In this document: positions 43,482 through 52,432 of the stretch, one piece after another
How the letters are laid out: every line of letters starts with the position of its first letter
Numbering within the stretch: position 1 is the stretch's first letter
Assembly: GCF_020037015.1 (NCBI RefSeq)
Contig: NZ_JAIQDE010000037.1
Location: forward strand, 1 to 64,000
Reading direction: 5' to 3'
Length of the DNA: 64,000 nucleotides
From: Corallococcus sp. AS-1-6
GTDB taxonomy: Bacteria > Myxococcota > Myxococcia > Myxococcales > Myxococcaceae
Made by a program: the position numbers and the translations under genes
The notes under the pieces: model-generated
The model's input: only the letters and a program-made list of their open reading frames with translations
The model's database searches: none
Told to the model about the DNA's origin: nothing

Positions 43482-45319
43482 GCGGCCCTCCTTCCACCGG
43501 ACGGGTTCCGGCGCACGCGCAGCGCCTCCCAGGCCTGCTTGAGCTCCAGCAGCTTCTGCTCCAGGCCCATGTCGCGCGCGGCCTCGTCCAGCACCTCGTC
43601 CACGTGCGTGAAGCGCATGGAGCCGAGCAGCGGGTGCTCTCGCGTGCCCACGTCGTAGCGCAGGTCCCCTCTGGCGGACTCCAGGTCTCCGTTGCGGTGC
43701 AGGAGCAACACGCCGCTGGCCAGCAGGTCCTTCGCTCGCGCCACCGGGTTGAGCGCGGAGAGGAACAGCCCCACCGCCCCGGGCAACAGCGGCCGCGCGG
43801 CGTGCTGGTGGCCCGCCGGGAAGATGTTGCTGGAGAAGACCAGGTCCGCGCCCGCGTGGAGCAGCACGTCCACCGGCACCATGCTGGTGAAGGCCCCGTC
43901 CACGTAGCGCGCGGGCGGCTGGAGCGTGGGCGCCCAGACGCCCGGCGCCGAGCCGCTCGCGCGCACCGCCAGCGCCAGCGGCCCCTTCTCCAGCACCACG
44001 CAGCGGCCCGTGGTCAGGTCCGTCGTCACCGGCAGGAAGCCCACGGCCAGCTCCTCCAACGCCAGGTCCCCCAGGTCGCCGCGCACCAGCCACTCCATGG
44101 CCTGCGTCGTCACGACCGAGGACAGCGCCGCGGCCGACAGGTGCCCGCCCCGCGCGCGGTGCTGGAGCCGCCGCAGGCCGTCCAGGCCCTCGCGCCCGTC
44201 GCGCGCCGTGCCGCAGTAGTACGCCCCCACCAGCGAGCCCATGCTCGCGCCGCTGAGGAGGTCCACCGGCACGTCCAGCGCGGCCAGCCGCCGCAACAGG
44301 TGCACGTGGTAGAAGCCCCACACGCCGCCGCCGCTGAGCGCCAGCCCCACGCGCCGGCCGGTGATGGCGCGCGCCCACCGCGACAGCGCGTCCCGCGTCC
44401 CCGCGTCCAGGCCCAGCGCCGCCAGCGGCCTGGCGTCCCCGGGCCGCACCACCAGCCGCTCCCAGTCCAGCCGCAGCCGGCACCCGGGCGGCGGCGCTTC
44501 CTCGTCCCACCCGTCCTCGTCCGGCAGCGAGCGCCCTCGCAACGTCGGGCTGCCCTGCGGCTGCCACGGCGACAGCAGCACGGTGGGCAGCACCGGCGCT
44601 CCCGGCGTCCCCACGCCGTCCGCCTCTCCCTCCGGCGGCACGAGCCGCACCTCGCGCGGCGTCAGCGACTCCGGCACCGGCACGCCATCCACCAGCACGC
44701 AGTCGAAGTCCTCGCCCTCGGCCAGCAGCGGCGCGCCCGGCGCCACCGTGCGGCGGAACACGCGGTCGGCTCCGCGCACCGTGCCCTCCGCGCGCTTCGC
44801 CCCCGCGCGCACGAGCAGCACCCGGTCCCCGAAGTCGTGGACCATCACCTTCGCCACCAGCTCCACCAGCACGGACAGCGTCGCGGGCGGCAGCTCCAGC
44901 CCCTGCGCCGCGCGGAACGTCACCACGTCCACGCGAGCCGCCGCGCCGCCGCGAGGCACCACCGTCACCGCCTCCAGCTCCTCGCGGGGAAGGAAGAGCG
45001 CGTGCGACGCGGACGCCGCCGTCACCGTGACGGGCCACGTGCCGCGCGCGAGCGCCTCCACGCCCAGCGACATCCCCGCGCGCAGGTGCAGCAGCACCGT
45101 CCCCGCCGCCGTCACCCGCCACTCGCCCGAGCGCAGCAGGTAGAGGCCGTCCACCGGCTCGCCCTCACGGCAGAGGACCTCGCCGGGCCGAGGCTCCACC
45201 GGCCGGGCCCGCTCCAGCAGGCGGATCAGGGCGGACGCACGCGCGTGGCGCAGCACGGGGGCTTGCTTCAACGTGTACAGCCACCGACGCCGCTCATCGA
45301 CAGTCAGGGGAGAAGCCAT
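43478..45319 (-). CDS. Cyclic nucleotide-binding patatin-like phospholipase
   Basis: 613 residues from the ATG at 45319. The N-terminal cNMP-binding-like domain (about 20-140) has GEVLCREGEPVDGLYLLRSG. The middle linker is Pro/Asp-rich. The patatin domain starts near 310: the oxyanion loop GLALSGGGVWGF, the catalytic Ser359 in SGASMGSLVGAYY and the catalytic Asp474 in VDGAFTSMVPVDV. Patatins cleave acyl ester bonds in lipids. The arrangement matches the bacterial NTE/RssA group with N-terminal cNMP domain. It is the first gene of the operon with the KAS III-like and acyltransferase genes. The RND gene ends 88 nt upstream. Confidence 0.88.
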   Translation of the reverse strand: MASPLTVDERRRWLYTLKQAPVLRHARASALIRLLERARPVEPRPGEVLCREGEPVDGLYLLRSGEWRVTAAGTVLLHLRAGMSLGVEALARGTWPVTVTAASASHALFLPREELEAVTVVPRGGAAARVDVVTFRAAQGLELPPATLSVLVELVAKVMVHDFGDRVLLVRAGAKRAEGTVRGADRVFRRTVAPGAPLLAEGEDFDCVLVDGVPVPESLTPREVRLVPPEGEADGVGTPGAPVLPTVLLSPWQPQGSPTLRGRSLPDEDGWDEEAPPPGCRLRLDWERLVVRPGDARPLAALGLDAGTRDALSRWARAITGRRVGLALSGGGVWGFYHVHLLRRLAALDVPVDLLSGASMGSLVGAYYCGTARDGREGLDGLRRLQHRARGGHLSAAALSSVVTTQAMEWLVRGDLGDLALEELAVGFLPVTTDLTTGRCVVLEKGPLALAVRASGSAPGVWAPTLQPPARYVDGAFTSMVPVDVLLHAGADLVFSSNIFPAGHQHAARPLLPGAVGLFLSALNPVARAKDLLASGVLLLHRNGDLESARGDLRYDVGTREHPLLGSMRFTHVDEVLDEAARDMGLEQKLLELKQAWEALRVRRNPSGGRRAA

Positions 45320-45406
45320 GCGTCGCCCAAGGATAACCAGGACGCTCCGGCGCCGGATAGCGCACCGGAGTGCCTGCCCGCTGTGCGGGTCCTCCGCGAC
45401 GCGTCG

Positions 45407-48400
45407 CTACGCCGGCTGGGGTCGCGGCGGCTCCCCCTCGGGAGGGAGGGACGGCGGCGGATTCCTCGGACCGCCTGATGAATTGCCGTGCTTGCGGTTT
45501 TTCAGGATCTTCGTGCGCGCGCCCTCGACCAGCGCGTAGAGCACCGGGATGAAGATGAGGTTCACGAAGGTGGAGAAGAGCATGCCGCCGAAGACGGCCG
45601 TGCCCAGCGACTTGCGCGCGGAGGCGCCCGCGCCGCTGGCCAGCATCAGCGGCACCACGCCGAAGAGGAACGCGAAGGACGTCATCAGGATGGGCCGCAG
45701 GCGCGTCTCCGCCGCGTTGATGGCGGACTCCACCACGCCCTGGCCCTGCGCGCGGAGCTGCTCGCCGAACTCCACGATGAGGATGGCGTTCTTCGACGCG
45801 AGGCCCACCAGCATCACCAGACCCACCTGACAGAACACGTCGTTCACCAGCCCGCGCAGGTTCTGCAGGAGCAGCGCGCCCATCATCGCGACGGGCACCG
45901 CGAGCATGACGACGAAGGGCAGGGCGAAGCTCTCGTACTGCGCGGCCAGCACCAGGAACACGAACACGATGCCCAGCGCGAAGATGACGAGCACGGTGTT
46001 GCCCGCGCTCTTCTGCTCCTGGGACAGGCCCGTCCACTCGTAGGTGAAGCCCGGCGGCAGGGCCTGCTTCGCGACCTCCTCCATGGCGGAGAGCGCCTGG
46101 CCGGTGGAGACGCCGGGGGCGCCCTGGCCGTTGATGTTGGCGGAGCGGAAGAGGTTGTAGTGGGTGATGTTCTGCGCGCTGGTGATGGGCGTCACCTTCA
46201 CCAGCGCCTCCAGCGGCACCATGGCCCCGGTGTCCGAGCGCACGTAGAAGCTGCCGATGTCCTTCGGGTTGTCACGGAAGGGTGTCGCGGCCTGCACGAA
46301 CACGCGGTAGACGCGGTTGGCGAAGGTGAAGTCGTTCACGTACTGGCTGCCCAGGTACACCTGGAGCGTGGAGAACAGCGAGGACAGGGGCACGCCCAGG
46401 GCCTTGGCCTTCTCCCGGTCCACGTCGATGTTGAGCTGCGGCGAGCCCGCGGTGAACGCGGAGAACACGCCGCGCAGCCGCTGCTCCTGGCTCGCCTTGC
46501 CCACCAGCGCCTGCGTGGCCTGCGCCAATTCCTCCAGCGTGCGGCCGCCCTGCTGGTCCTCCAGCACGAACTCGAAGCCGCCCACGCTGCCCACGCCGCG
46601 GATGGCGGGCGGTTGCAGGGGCAGCACGCGCGCGCCGCCCACGGCGCTCAGCGGACCGCGCAGGCGCTCCACCAGCCCCGCGACGCTGGACTCCTTCGCC
46701 TTGCGCTCCTCCCAGGGCTTCAGGTTGATGAAGAGCGAGCCGTAGTTGGCGCCCGTGCCCAGCAGCGAGAAGCCGCCCACGGTGAAGATCTGCGTCACCT
46801 CCTGCTGCTGCTTGATGATGTCCTCCACCTGGATGAGCACGTTGCGCGTGTACTCCAGCGACGTGCCCTCCGGGCCCTGCACCGCGATGATGAGGTAGCC
46901 CTGGTCCTCGTCCGGGATGAAGCCCGTGGGCGTGGCCCGGTAGAGCAGGCCCGTGCCCACGAGGAACAGCGCGAAGATGCCCACCACCAGCCACCGCGCC
47001 TTGCCCAGCATCAGGCCCAACAGCTTCCCGTAGCCGCGCCGGAGCGCGTCCAGGCCCTGGTCGAACTTGCGCGCCAGCACGAACTTCTGGCCCTCGTTGG
47101 GGCGCAGGAGGCGCGCGCACAGCGCGGGGGACAGCGTGAGCGCGACGAGCGCGGAGAGGCTGATGGAGAACGCGATGGTGAGCGCGAACTGGCGGTAGAT
47201 GGCGCCGGTGGTGCCGGGGAAGAAGGACACCGGGATGAACACCGCGGACAGCACCAGCGCGGTGGCCACCACCACGCCGGCCACCTGCTGCATGCCCCGG
47301 TGCGTGGCCTCCTTCGCGTCCACCTTCTCGTGCTCGATGACGCGCTCCACGTTCTCGATGACCACGATGGCGTCATCCACGACGAGGCCCGTGGCCAGCG
47401 TGAGGCCGAAGAGGGTCAGCGTGTTGAGCGAGAAGCCGAACGCGTTGACGAACATGAACGTGCCCACCAGCGACACCGGCAGCGTCGTCACCGCCACCAG
47501 CACGCTGCGCCAGCCGTGCAGGAAGATGAAGATGACCAGGATGACCAGCAGGATGGCCTCGCCCAGCGCGTGGAGCACCTCCTCGATGGAGGCGCTCACC
47601 GCGGCCGTGGTGTCGAACGCCACCTGATAGGTGAGGCCCGGCGGGAAGTTGGCGGACAGCCGTTGGAGCTCCGCCTCCACGCCCTCGCGCACCGCCAGCG
47701 CGTTGGAGCCGGGCAACTGCGTGATGCCCAGGCCCACCGCGTCCTGGCCGTTGAAGCGCAGGAGCTGCTGGTAGTTCTCCGCGCCCAGTTGCACGCTGCC
47801 CACGTCGCGGATGCGCACCAGGGCGCCGTCCCGGCCGCGCTGGATGACGATGGCGCCGAACTCCTCCGCGGACGTGAGCTGGCCCTTCACCTGGAGGGAC
47901 AACTGGTACGCCTGCTCCTTGGAGGACGGGGCCTGGCCCACCTTGCCCGCGCCCACCTGGACGTTCTGCTCCTGCAGCGCGCTCACCACGTCCTGCGCGG
48001 TGAGGCTCCTGCGGGCCAGCTCCGAGGGGTCCAGCCACAGGCGCATGGCGAAGCGGCGCTCTCCGAAGATGCGCACGTCGCCCACGCCCTTCACGCGCAG
48101 GAGCGCGTCACGGATGTAGACGTCCGCGTAGTTGCTGATGAACTCCGTGTCGTAGCGCTTCTCCTTGTCATAGACGCCAAAGGAGACGAGCAGTTGTGTC
48201 TGCGCCTTGCGCACGGTGACGCCCAGCGCGTTCACCTGCGAGGGCAACTGCGGCGTGGCGGTGGCCACGCGGTTCTGCACGTCCACCGCGGCCAGGTCCA
48301 CGTCGCGCGACGGGTCGAACGTGGCGGTGATGGTGCACTGGCCGTCGTTGGTGCTGGTGGAGGACATGTAGCGCATGCCCTCCATGCCGTTGAGCTGGCG

Positions 48401-48601
48401 CTCCAGCACGGTGGTGACGGCGCTCTCCACCGTCTCCGCGGACGCGCCGGTGTACGTGGCCGTGATTTGGACCTGCGGCAGCGCCAGCTCCGGGTACTGC
48501 TCGATGGGGAGGCTGGGGATGGAGATGGCGCCCACCAGCGTGATGAGGATGGACAGCACGCTGGAGAAGACGGGGCGCTGGATGAAGAAGTCGGTGAACA
48601 T
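45407..48601 (-). CDS. RND efflux transporter, HAE1 family
   Basis: 1064 residues from the ATG at 48601. It starts MFTDFFIQRPVFSSVLSILI, the typical AcrB/MexB start. The proton-relay acid pair is in LATGLVVDDAIVVIENVERV (helix 4). Two large periplasmic loops and 12 membrane helices are present (VILVIFIFLHGWRSVLVAV, ASKNAILIVEFGEQLRAQG). The HAE1 family exports hydrophobic compounds with H+ antiport. It lies 9 nt after the membrane fusion gene and is the last gene of the TolC-MFP-RND operon. Length fits the family (about 1040). The substrate is not predictable. Confidence 0.93.
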   Translation of the reverse strand: MFTDFFIQRPVFSSVLSILITLVGAISIPSLPIEQYPELALPQVQITATYTGASAETVESAVTTVLERQLNGMEGMRYMSSTSTNDGQCTITATFDPSRDVDLAAVDVQNRVATATPQLPSQVNALGVTVRKAQTQLLVSFGVYDKEKRYDTEFISNYADVYIRDALLRVKGVGDVRIFGERRFAMRLWLDPSELARRSLTAQDVVSALQEQNVQVGAGKVGQAPSSKEQAYQLSLQVKGQLTSAEEFGAIVIQRGRDGALVRIRDVGSVQLGAENYQQLLRFNGQDAVGLGITQLPGSNALAVREGVEAELQRLSANFPPGLTYQVAFDTTAAVSASIEEVLHALGEAILLVILVIFIFLHGWRSVLVAVTTLPVSLVGTFMFVNAFGFSLNTLTLFGLTLATGLVVDDAIVVIENVERVIEHEKVDAKEATHRGMQQVAGVVVATALVLSAVFIPVSFFPGTTGAIYRQFALTIAFSISLSALVALTLSPALCARLLRPNEGQKFVLARKFDQGLDALRRGYGKLLGLMLGKARWLVVGIFALFLVGTGLLYRATPTGFIPDEDQGYLIIAVQGPEGTSLEYTRNVLIQVEDIIKQQQEVTQIFTVGGFSLLGTGANYGSLFINLKPWEERKAKESSVAGLVERLRGPLSAVGGARVLPLQPPAIRGVGSVGGFEFVLEDQQGGRTLEELAQATQALVGKASQEQRLRGVFSAFTAGSPQLNIDVDREKAKALGVPLSSLFSTLQVYLGSQYVNDFTFANRVYRVFVQAATPFRDNPKDIGSFYVRSDTGAMVPLEALVKVTPITSAQNITHYNLFRSANINGQGAPGVSTGQALSAMEEVAKQALPPGFTYEWTGLSQEQKSAGNTVLVIFALGIVFVFLVLAAQYESFALPFVVMLAVPVAMMGALLLQNLRGLVNDVFCQVGLVMLVGLASKNAILIVEFGEQLRAQGQGVVESAINAAETRLRPILMTSFAFLFGVVPLMLASGAGASARKSLGTAVFGGMLFSTFVNLIFIPVLYALVEGARTKILKNRKHGNSSGGPRNPPPSLPPEGEPPRPQPA

Positions 48602-48610
48602 GGCAGCCCC

Positions 48611-49819
48611 CTAGCGGCCCGCGTCCGCGCCGCCGCCCATGCCCTGGGCGGGTGGCAGGGGCATGCCTTCGGTCTGGCCCTGCGCCTGTGGCGCGGGCTT
48701 CGGCTGGATGGGCATGCCGTCCCGCAGTTGCTGCACCCCGCTGATGATGACCTGGGTGCCCGCGTCCAGGCCCTTGAGCACCTCGTAGTCGTTGCCCTCC
48801 ACCAGCCCCAGCGTCACCGGCTGGCGCTTCACCACGGTGCCCGCGTCGCCCTCACCCACCACCAGGGCGAAGGACTGGCTGCCCTGCCGCGTCACCGCGG
48901 TGGTGGGCATCTTCAAGGCCTCGCGCACGTCGTAGACGAGCTGCGCGCGGACCAACTGGCCCGCGCGCAGGCCCACGGTGTTGTCGAAGGCGGCCTTCAC
49001 CTCCACCAACTGCGTGTTCGGGTTGGGGGTGGGGGCGACGAAGAAGGCGGGGGCGCGGACGACGGGCTCGCCGTCCTCGTCGAGGACCTCCAGCGGGGTC
49101 TGCCCCACCTTCACCCGCGCGGCCTGGTCCACGGGCACCTGCACGGACAGCTCCAGGGCGCGGCTCTGGTCCACGATGGTGAGCGCCGTCTGCGGCGTCA
49201 CGTAGTCGCCTAGCTTCACGGGGATGTCGCCCACGACGCCGTCGAAGGGGGCGCTCACGTTGAAGAAGCCCAGTTGCACCTGCTGGTTCTGGATCTGCGC
49301 CTCCGCGGCCTGGGCCTGGGCCTCGGCTTGCGCGGCCTGGGCCACGGCCTGCTCGTAGTCCTGGCGGCTGACGAGCCCCTCCCGGAGGAGCTGCGCGCTG
49401 CGCTCGCGCGTCCTTCGCGCGAACTCGCGGTTGGCGACGGCGGAGGCCTTCTGGGCCTGGGTGGCGCGCAGGGAGGCCTGCTCCTGGCGAGGGTCCACGA
49501 CGAGCAGCACCTGGCCGGCCTTCACCTTCTGGCCGGGGCGGATGGGGATCTTCTGGATGTAGCCGGCGACCTGCGGGACGACGGTGATGCTGCTGCGGGA
49601 GATGAGGGTGCCCACGTACTCGCTCGTGTCGCGCACCGGGCCGGGCTTCACCGCCATCACCTGCACGGGGACGGGCTTGCCGCTGCCCGGGCCCTGCTGG
49701 CCTCCCTGGGGGCCGCCTCCGGGCGCGGCCTGGCCGGGGCCCTTGCCGCCGCTGCACCCGCCTGTCGTCAGCGCGAGGAAGAGACCCCACGCGCCCCAAC
49801 CGCGCCTCACCAATCGCAT
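48611..49819 (-). CDS. RND efflux membrane fusion (adaptor) lipoprotein
   Basis: 402 residues from the ATG at 49819, overlapping the TolC gene by 13 nt. The signal ends in TTGGC (lipobox Cys22), then a Gly/Gln-rich linker. Lipoyl half-motifs (VPQVAGYIQKIPIRPGQKVK; FNVSAPFDGVVGDIPVKLGD) flank a helical hairpin (NREFARRTRERSAQLLREGL). The beta-barrel and membrane-proximal domains follow, with a Pro/Gln-rich tail. It is an AcrA/MexA-type adaptor linking the RND pump and outer-membrane channel. Confidence 0.92.
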   Translation of the reverse strand: MRLVRRGWGAWGLFLALTTGGCSGGKGPGQAAPGGGPQGGQQGPGSGKPVPVQVMAVKPGPVRDTSEYVGTLISRSSITVVPQVAGYIQKIPIRPGQKVKAGQVLLVVDPRQEQASLRATQAQKASAVANREFARRTRERSAQLLREGLVSRQDYEQAVAQAAQAEAQAQAAEAQIQNQQVQLGFFNVSAPFDGVVGDIPVKLGDYVTPQTALTIVDQSRALELSVQVPVDQAARVKVGQTPLEVLDEDGEPVVRAPAFFVAPTPNPNTQLVEVKAAFDNTVGLRAGQLVRAQLVYDVREALKMPTTAVTRQGSQSFALVVGEGDAGTVVKRQPVTLGLVEGNDYEVLKGLDAGTQVIISGVQQLRDGMPIQPKPAPQAQGQTEGMPLPPAQGMGGGADAGR

Positions 49820-51420
49820 GCCGCCTCCGACAGGAATGCATCCACCACGGCCTGGCGGTACTGGAAGTCCCGGAGGACGAGCTCCAGTTCGGCCTGACGC
49901 AGGGCCCCGGCTGACTGCACCAGCTCGAGGCTCGTTCCGGTGCCCACCTCGAAGCTGCGGCGGGTGAGCCGGTCATTCTCTTCCGCGAGCCCGCGCTCGC
50001 GCTCCGCGAGGGCGCGCGTCGTCTGGGTCACCTGCACGGCGCGCTTCGCCTGGGTGACCTCCACGACGATGTCGCGCTCGCGGGAGGTGGCGTCCGCGCG
50101 GGCCTGCTCCAACTGGCCGCGGGCCTGTCGCAGGCGGCCCTCGCGCGCGCCGCCGTCCCAGAAGGGCAGCACCAGGCTGGCGCCGACGTTCCAGATGGGG
50201 ACCTCGGCGAAGCCCGGGTTGACGGTGAGCGCGGTGGTGGTGCTGGTGAGGTCCAGGGTGGGCGCGTATTGGCGGTACACCTCGCCGATGGCGCGTTCGG
50301 CCACCACCTGGCGGGAGCGCGCGGCGGCGATGTCCGGGCGGTTCTCCAGGGACTCCAGCGTGCGGCAGGTGTTCTTCGCGCCCTGGAGCAGGGTGGTCAG
50401 CTCCAGGCCCGGCTTGAGGCCCACGGGGGACGGGGTGCCCAGGGCGAGCCCGAGCGCCTCGCGCGCCTGGCGCAGGTTCTCGTCTCCGGTGACGACGTTG
50501 CGGCGCGCGGCCTGGGCGTCCTGCTCCACTCGGACGACGTCCAGGCGGGTGCCGGCGCCCAGCTCGAAGCGGCGCTGCGCCAGGGCCAGCCGCTCCAGCG
50601 CGGTGCGCAGGTTGACGCGGTTGACCTCCGCCAGGCGCTCGTTGGAGGACACGGAGACCAGCGCCTGCGCGAGTCCGCGGGTGAGCTGCCGGCGCGTCTC
50701 CGCGAGCGACAGGCTGGCGGTGCGGCGCGACTCCTTGGCGCTGCCCAGGGCGTAGAGGCTGGCCAGGTCCACGACGGGGACGTTCGCGCTGAGCACGCCG
50801 ATGCCCAGCAGCTCCGTGGGGGTGAAGCCCCCGGCGCCGCTCACGCCACCGCCGATGCCGCCGCCGATGCCACCGCCCACGGCGGGGATTTTCGGGTTGA
50901 GCACGTTGTATTGGGCGGACAGGGTGCCGGAGACGGAGGGCAGCAGGTTGGCGAGCGCGATGCGCCACGTGCCCGCGGCGACCTCGACCTGGCCGAGGGC
51001 GGCCTGGAGGTCGGGGGAGCGCTGGCGCAGGAGCGTGAGCGCTTCGTTCCAGGACTGGAGCTCCAGGGGCGCGGCGGGCGCGGGAGCGAGCAGCGGATCC
51101 GACACGTTCGCCTGGAACGGCGGGGGCACTTCAGGGACGTCGTCCGGGCTCTGGGACGGGGTGCTGGCGCGGCCGGGCCGCGGCGGAGCGGGAGCCCGGG
51201 GTGTGTTCGGGGCCGGGGCGGCGGGCGCGGGAGCGGTGGGAGCCGGCGTGGGCGCGGCGGGTGGCGCCACGGAGGGCGGCGGAGGCGCGGGTGGAGCGCG
51301 CTGCGGTGGCGCGGTGTATTGCGCGAGGACGGGACGGAAGGGTCCGGAGCCGGTGGGCGCTGGTGGCGCACCGGGGATTCCGGCGGGAACCAGCAGGGCT
51401 GCGAACACGAGCGCGTTCAT
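49807..51420 (-). CDS. TolC-type outer membrane efflux protein with Pro-rich N-terminus
   Basis: 537 residues from the ATG at 51420 (GGGGAG 8 nt upstream). The N-terminus is hydrophobic (NALVFAALLVPAGIPGA) with no basic residue, a weak signal. An unusual Pro/Ala-rich linker of about 60 residues follows (about 35-95). The outer membrane efflux domain then has two copies of the helical pattern (ALTLLRQRSPDLQAALGQVE; RFELGAGTRLDVVRVEQDAQ; SFEVGTGTSLELVQSAGALR). The G(A/T)GT(R/S)L(D/E) words are typical. It is the first gene of the operon and has an intergenic region with inverted repeats upstream. Confidence 0.9.
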   Translation of the reverse strand: MNALVFAALLVPAGIPGAPPAPTGSGPFRPVLAQYTAPPQRAPPAPPPPSVAPPAAPTPAPTAPAPAAPAPNTPRAPAPPRPGRASTPSQSPDDVPEVPPPFQANVSDPLLAPAPAAPLELQSWNEALTLLRQRSPDLQAALGQVEVAAGTWRIALANLLPSVSGTLSAQYNVLNPKIPAVGGGIGGGIGGGVSGAGGFTPTELLGIGVLSANVPVVDLASLYALGSAKESRRTASLSLAETRRQLTRGLAQALVSVSSNERLAEVNRVNLRTALERLALAQRRFELGAGTRLDVVRVEQDAQAARRNVVTGDENLRQAREALGLALGTPSPVGLKPGLELTTLLQGAKNTCRTLESLENRPDIAAARSRQVVAERAIGEVYRQYAPTLDLTSTTTALTVNPGFAEVPIWNVGASLVLPFWDGGAREGRLRQARGQLEQARADATSRERDIVVEVTQAKRAVQVTQTTRALAERERGLAEENDRLTRRSFEVGTGTSLELVQSAGALRQAELELVLRDFQYRQAVVDAFLSEAACDW

Positions 51421-51780
51421 AAGGGATGCTCCCCAGGTAGGGGCGAAGCCAGCCCCCCGCCACGGTTCGCGCCCCCCGGCGCTCCAGTGGACAACACAGC
51501 AGGGCGAGGAAGTGCTCAGCAGTCGATGCACGGACCTGGAGGTCCGGGGTTGCCCTTACGGATGCAAGGGCAGGGAAGGGGGAGGGGCTCGTGGAGACAT
51601 GGCGCGTCCTGACGCGGGCTGGGACAAGGGAAGCGCCAACGTGCGTCACGAACGCCAAGCAGGCGTCTGTCTTCAGGGGAGGGCGCGCGTTCAGGAAGCC
51701 ACGTCCGTCCTACCGGCCGGATCATGTGTCGTGGCCCGCTTCAATGGGAGATTATCTTGTTTTGATGGTATTGATGGCTG
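51421..51780. other. 360-nt intergenic region between divergent genes
   Basis: It separates the TolC start (51420, minus) from the JAMM-motif gene (51781, plus). It holds two inverted repeats (51531-51546 and 51551-51572) and a motif shared with another upstream region (CTCCAGTGGACAAC at 51482-51495). The end next to the plus gene (about 51740-51780) is AT-richer than the genome around it (TGGGAGATTATCTTGTTTTG), fitting a promoter. No coding region is supported. Confidence 0.6.
51531..51572. promoter_or_regulatory. Two adjacent inverted repeats upstream of the efflux operon
   Basis: CGGACC-TGGA-GGTCCG at 51531-51546 is a perfect 6-bp repeat with a 4-nt centre. TGCCCTT at 51551-51557 and AAGGGCA at 51566-51572 form a perfect 7-bp repeat with an 8-nt centre. 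They lie 111-152 nt upstream of the TolC start. They could be operators for an efflux repressor or hairpins; no regulator gene is adjacent. Confidence 0.4.
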
Positions 51781-52422
51781 ATGCGGAATTTCTGGAGATT
51801 GTTCCTGTGGGTCGTTGCGATCGGGCTTGGGTTCGTGTCCTGTGTGGGTGCCAGCCCGGTTCCGGTCGAGGATCGCGACTACGGACTCATGAATGGTGCC
51901 GTATGGGTGCGAGGCCCCTGGGATGCCATCCAACCCTCCGCTGACATCGATGCAGTCATCGATCAGCTCTGCCCCGCCGTCATGGAGCTGCCGCGCGCCC
52001 AGGGGCGTGAGTATGGACAGGAATACTGCGGGGTCCTCTACTCCGTGGGAGACGGTGCCTACTCGGCGAGCATGCCATCTCCGCTTGGACCGCTCTTGAA
52101 GGCGACTCCTGAGCAACAGAAGAGCTGCAAGCAGCCGAACTTCGTTCGGGACTCACGAGGCGCGGTGAAGATCCAGGCGGACTACCACAGCCACCCCTGG
52201 GCCAACTCACGCATGTCCAGGCCGGACCGAGCAGAGGCGCGTCAGAGGTACTCCATCCGGCTCCAGTTTGACACGGCATGCCGGGTGATGAAGCTGGTCC
52301 CGTACATCGGTGAAGCCAGACCTGGAGAAGTCTATGAACGGCGCGGGAAGCGCTGGGCGCTCATCGGTATCGTCAAGCCAGAGCACAAAGCCACGGGTCT
52401 GATGACCGCCGTGACGGAGTAA
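51781..52422 (+). CDS. Exported protein with a complete JAMM motif
   Basis: 213 residues from the ATG at 51781; no clear ribosome site. A hydrophobic signal with FVSC (Cys21) suggests a lipoprotein. The JAB/MPN metalloprotease pattern is complete: Glu81 (EYCGVL), then His136-x-His138-x7-Ser146-x2-Asp149 (YHSHPWANSRMSRPD). JAMM enzymes cut isopeptide or peptide bonds with zinc; in bacteria they serve in ubiquitin-like, NlpC/P60-linked and toxin systems. A DUF4329-type relationship is possible, since that domain shares the HxH...S..D form. A lipoprotein gene follows 10 nt later, probably in the same operon. Confidence 0.65.
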   Translation: MRNFWRLFLWVVAIGLGFVSCVGASPVPVEDRDYGLMNGAVWVRGPWDAIQPSADIDAVIDQLCPAVMELPRAQGREYGQEYCGVLYSVGDGAYSASMPSPLGPLLKATPEQQKSCKQPNFVRDSRGAVKIQADYHSHPWANSRMSRPDRAEARQRYSIRLQFDTACRVMKLVPYIGEARPGEVYERRGKRWALIGIVKPEHKATGLMTAVTE

Positions 52423-52432
52423 TGCCCCGCCT

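Noticed and set aside
45488-49213. 1241-residue open frame on the plus strand
   Set aside because: It is antisense to the RND and MFP genes, which have clear family motifs; its composition is typical of antisense frames.
51591-51944. Open frame in the region upstream of the JAMM-motif gene
   Set aside because: It runs into the JAMM gene in another frame and has mixed composition with no ribosome site.
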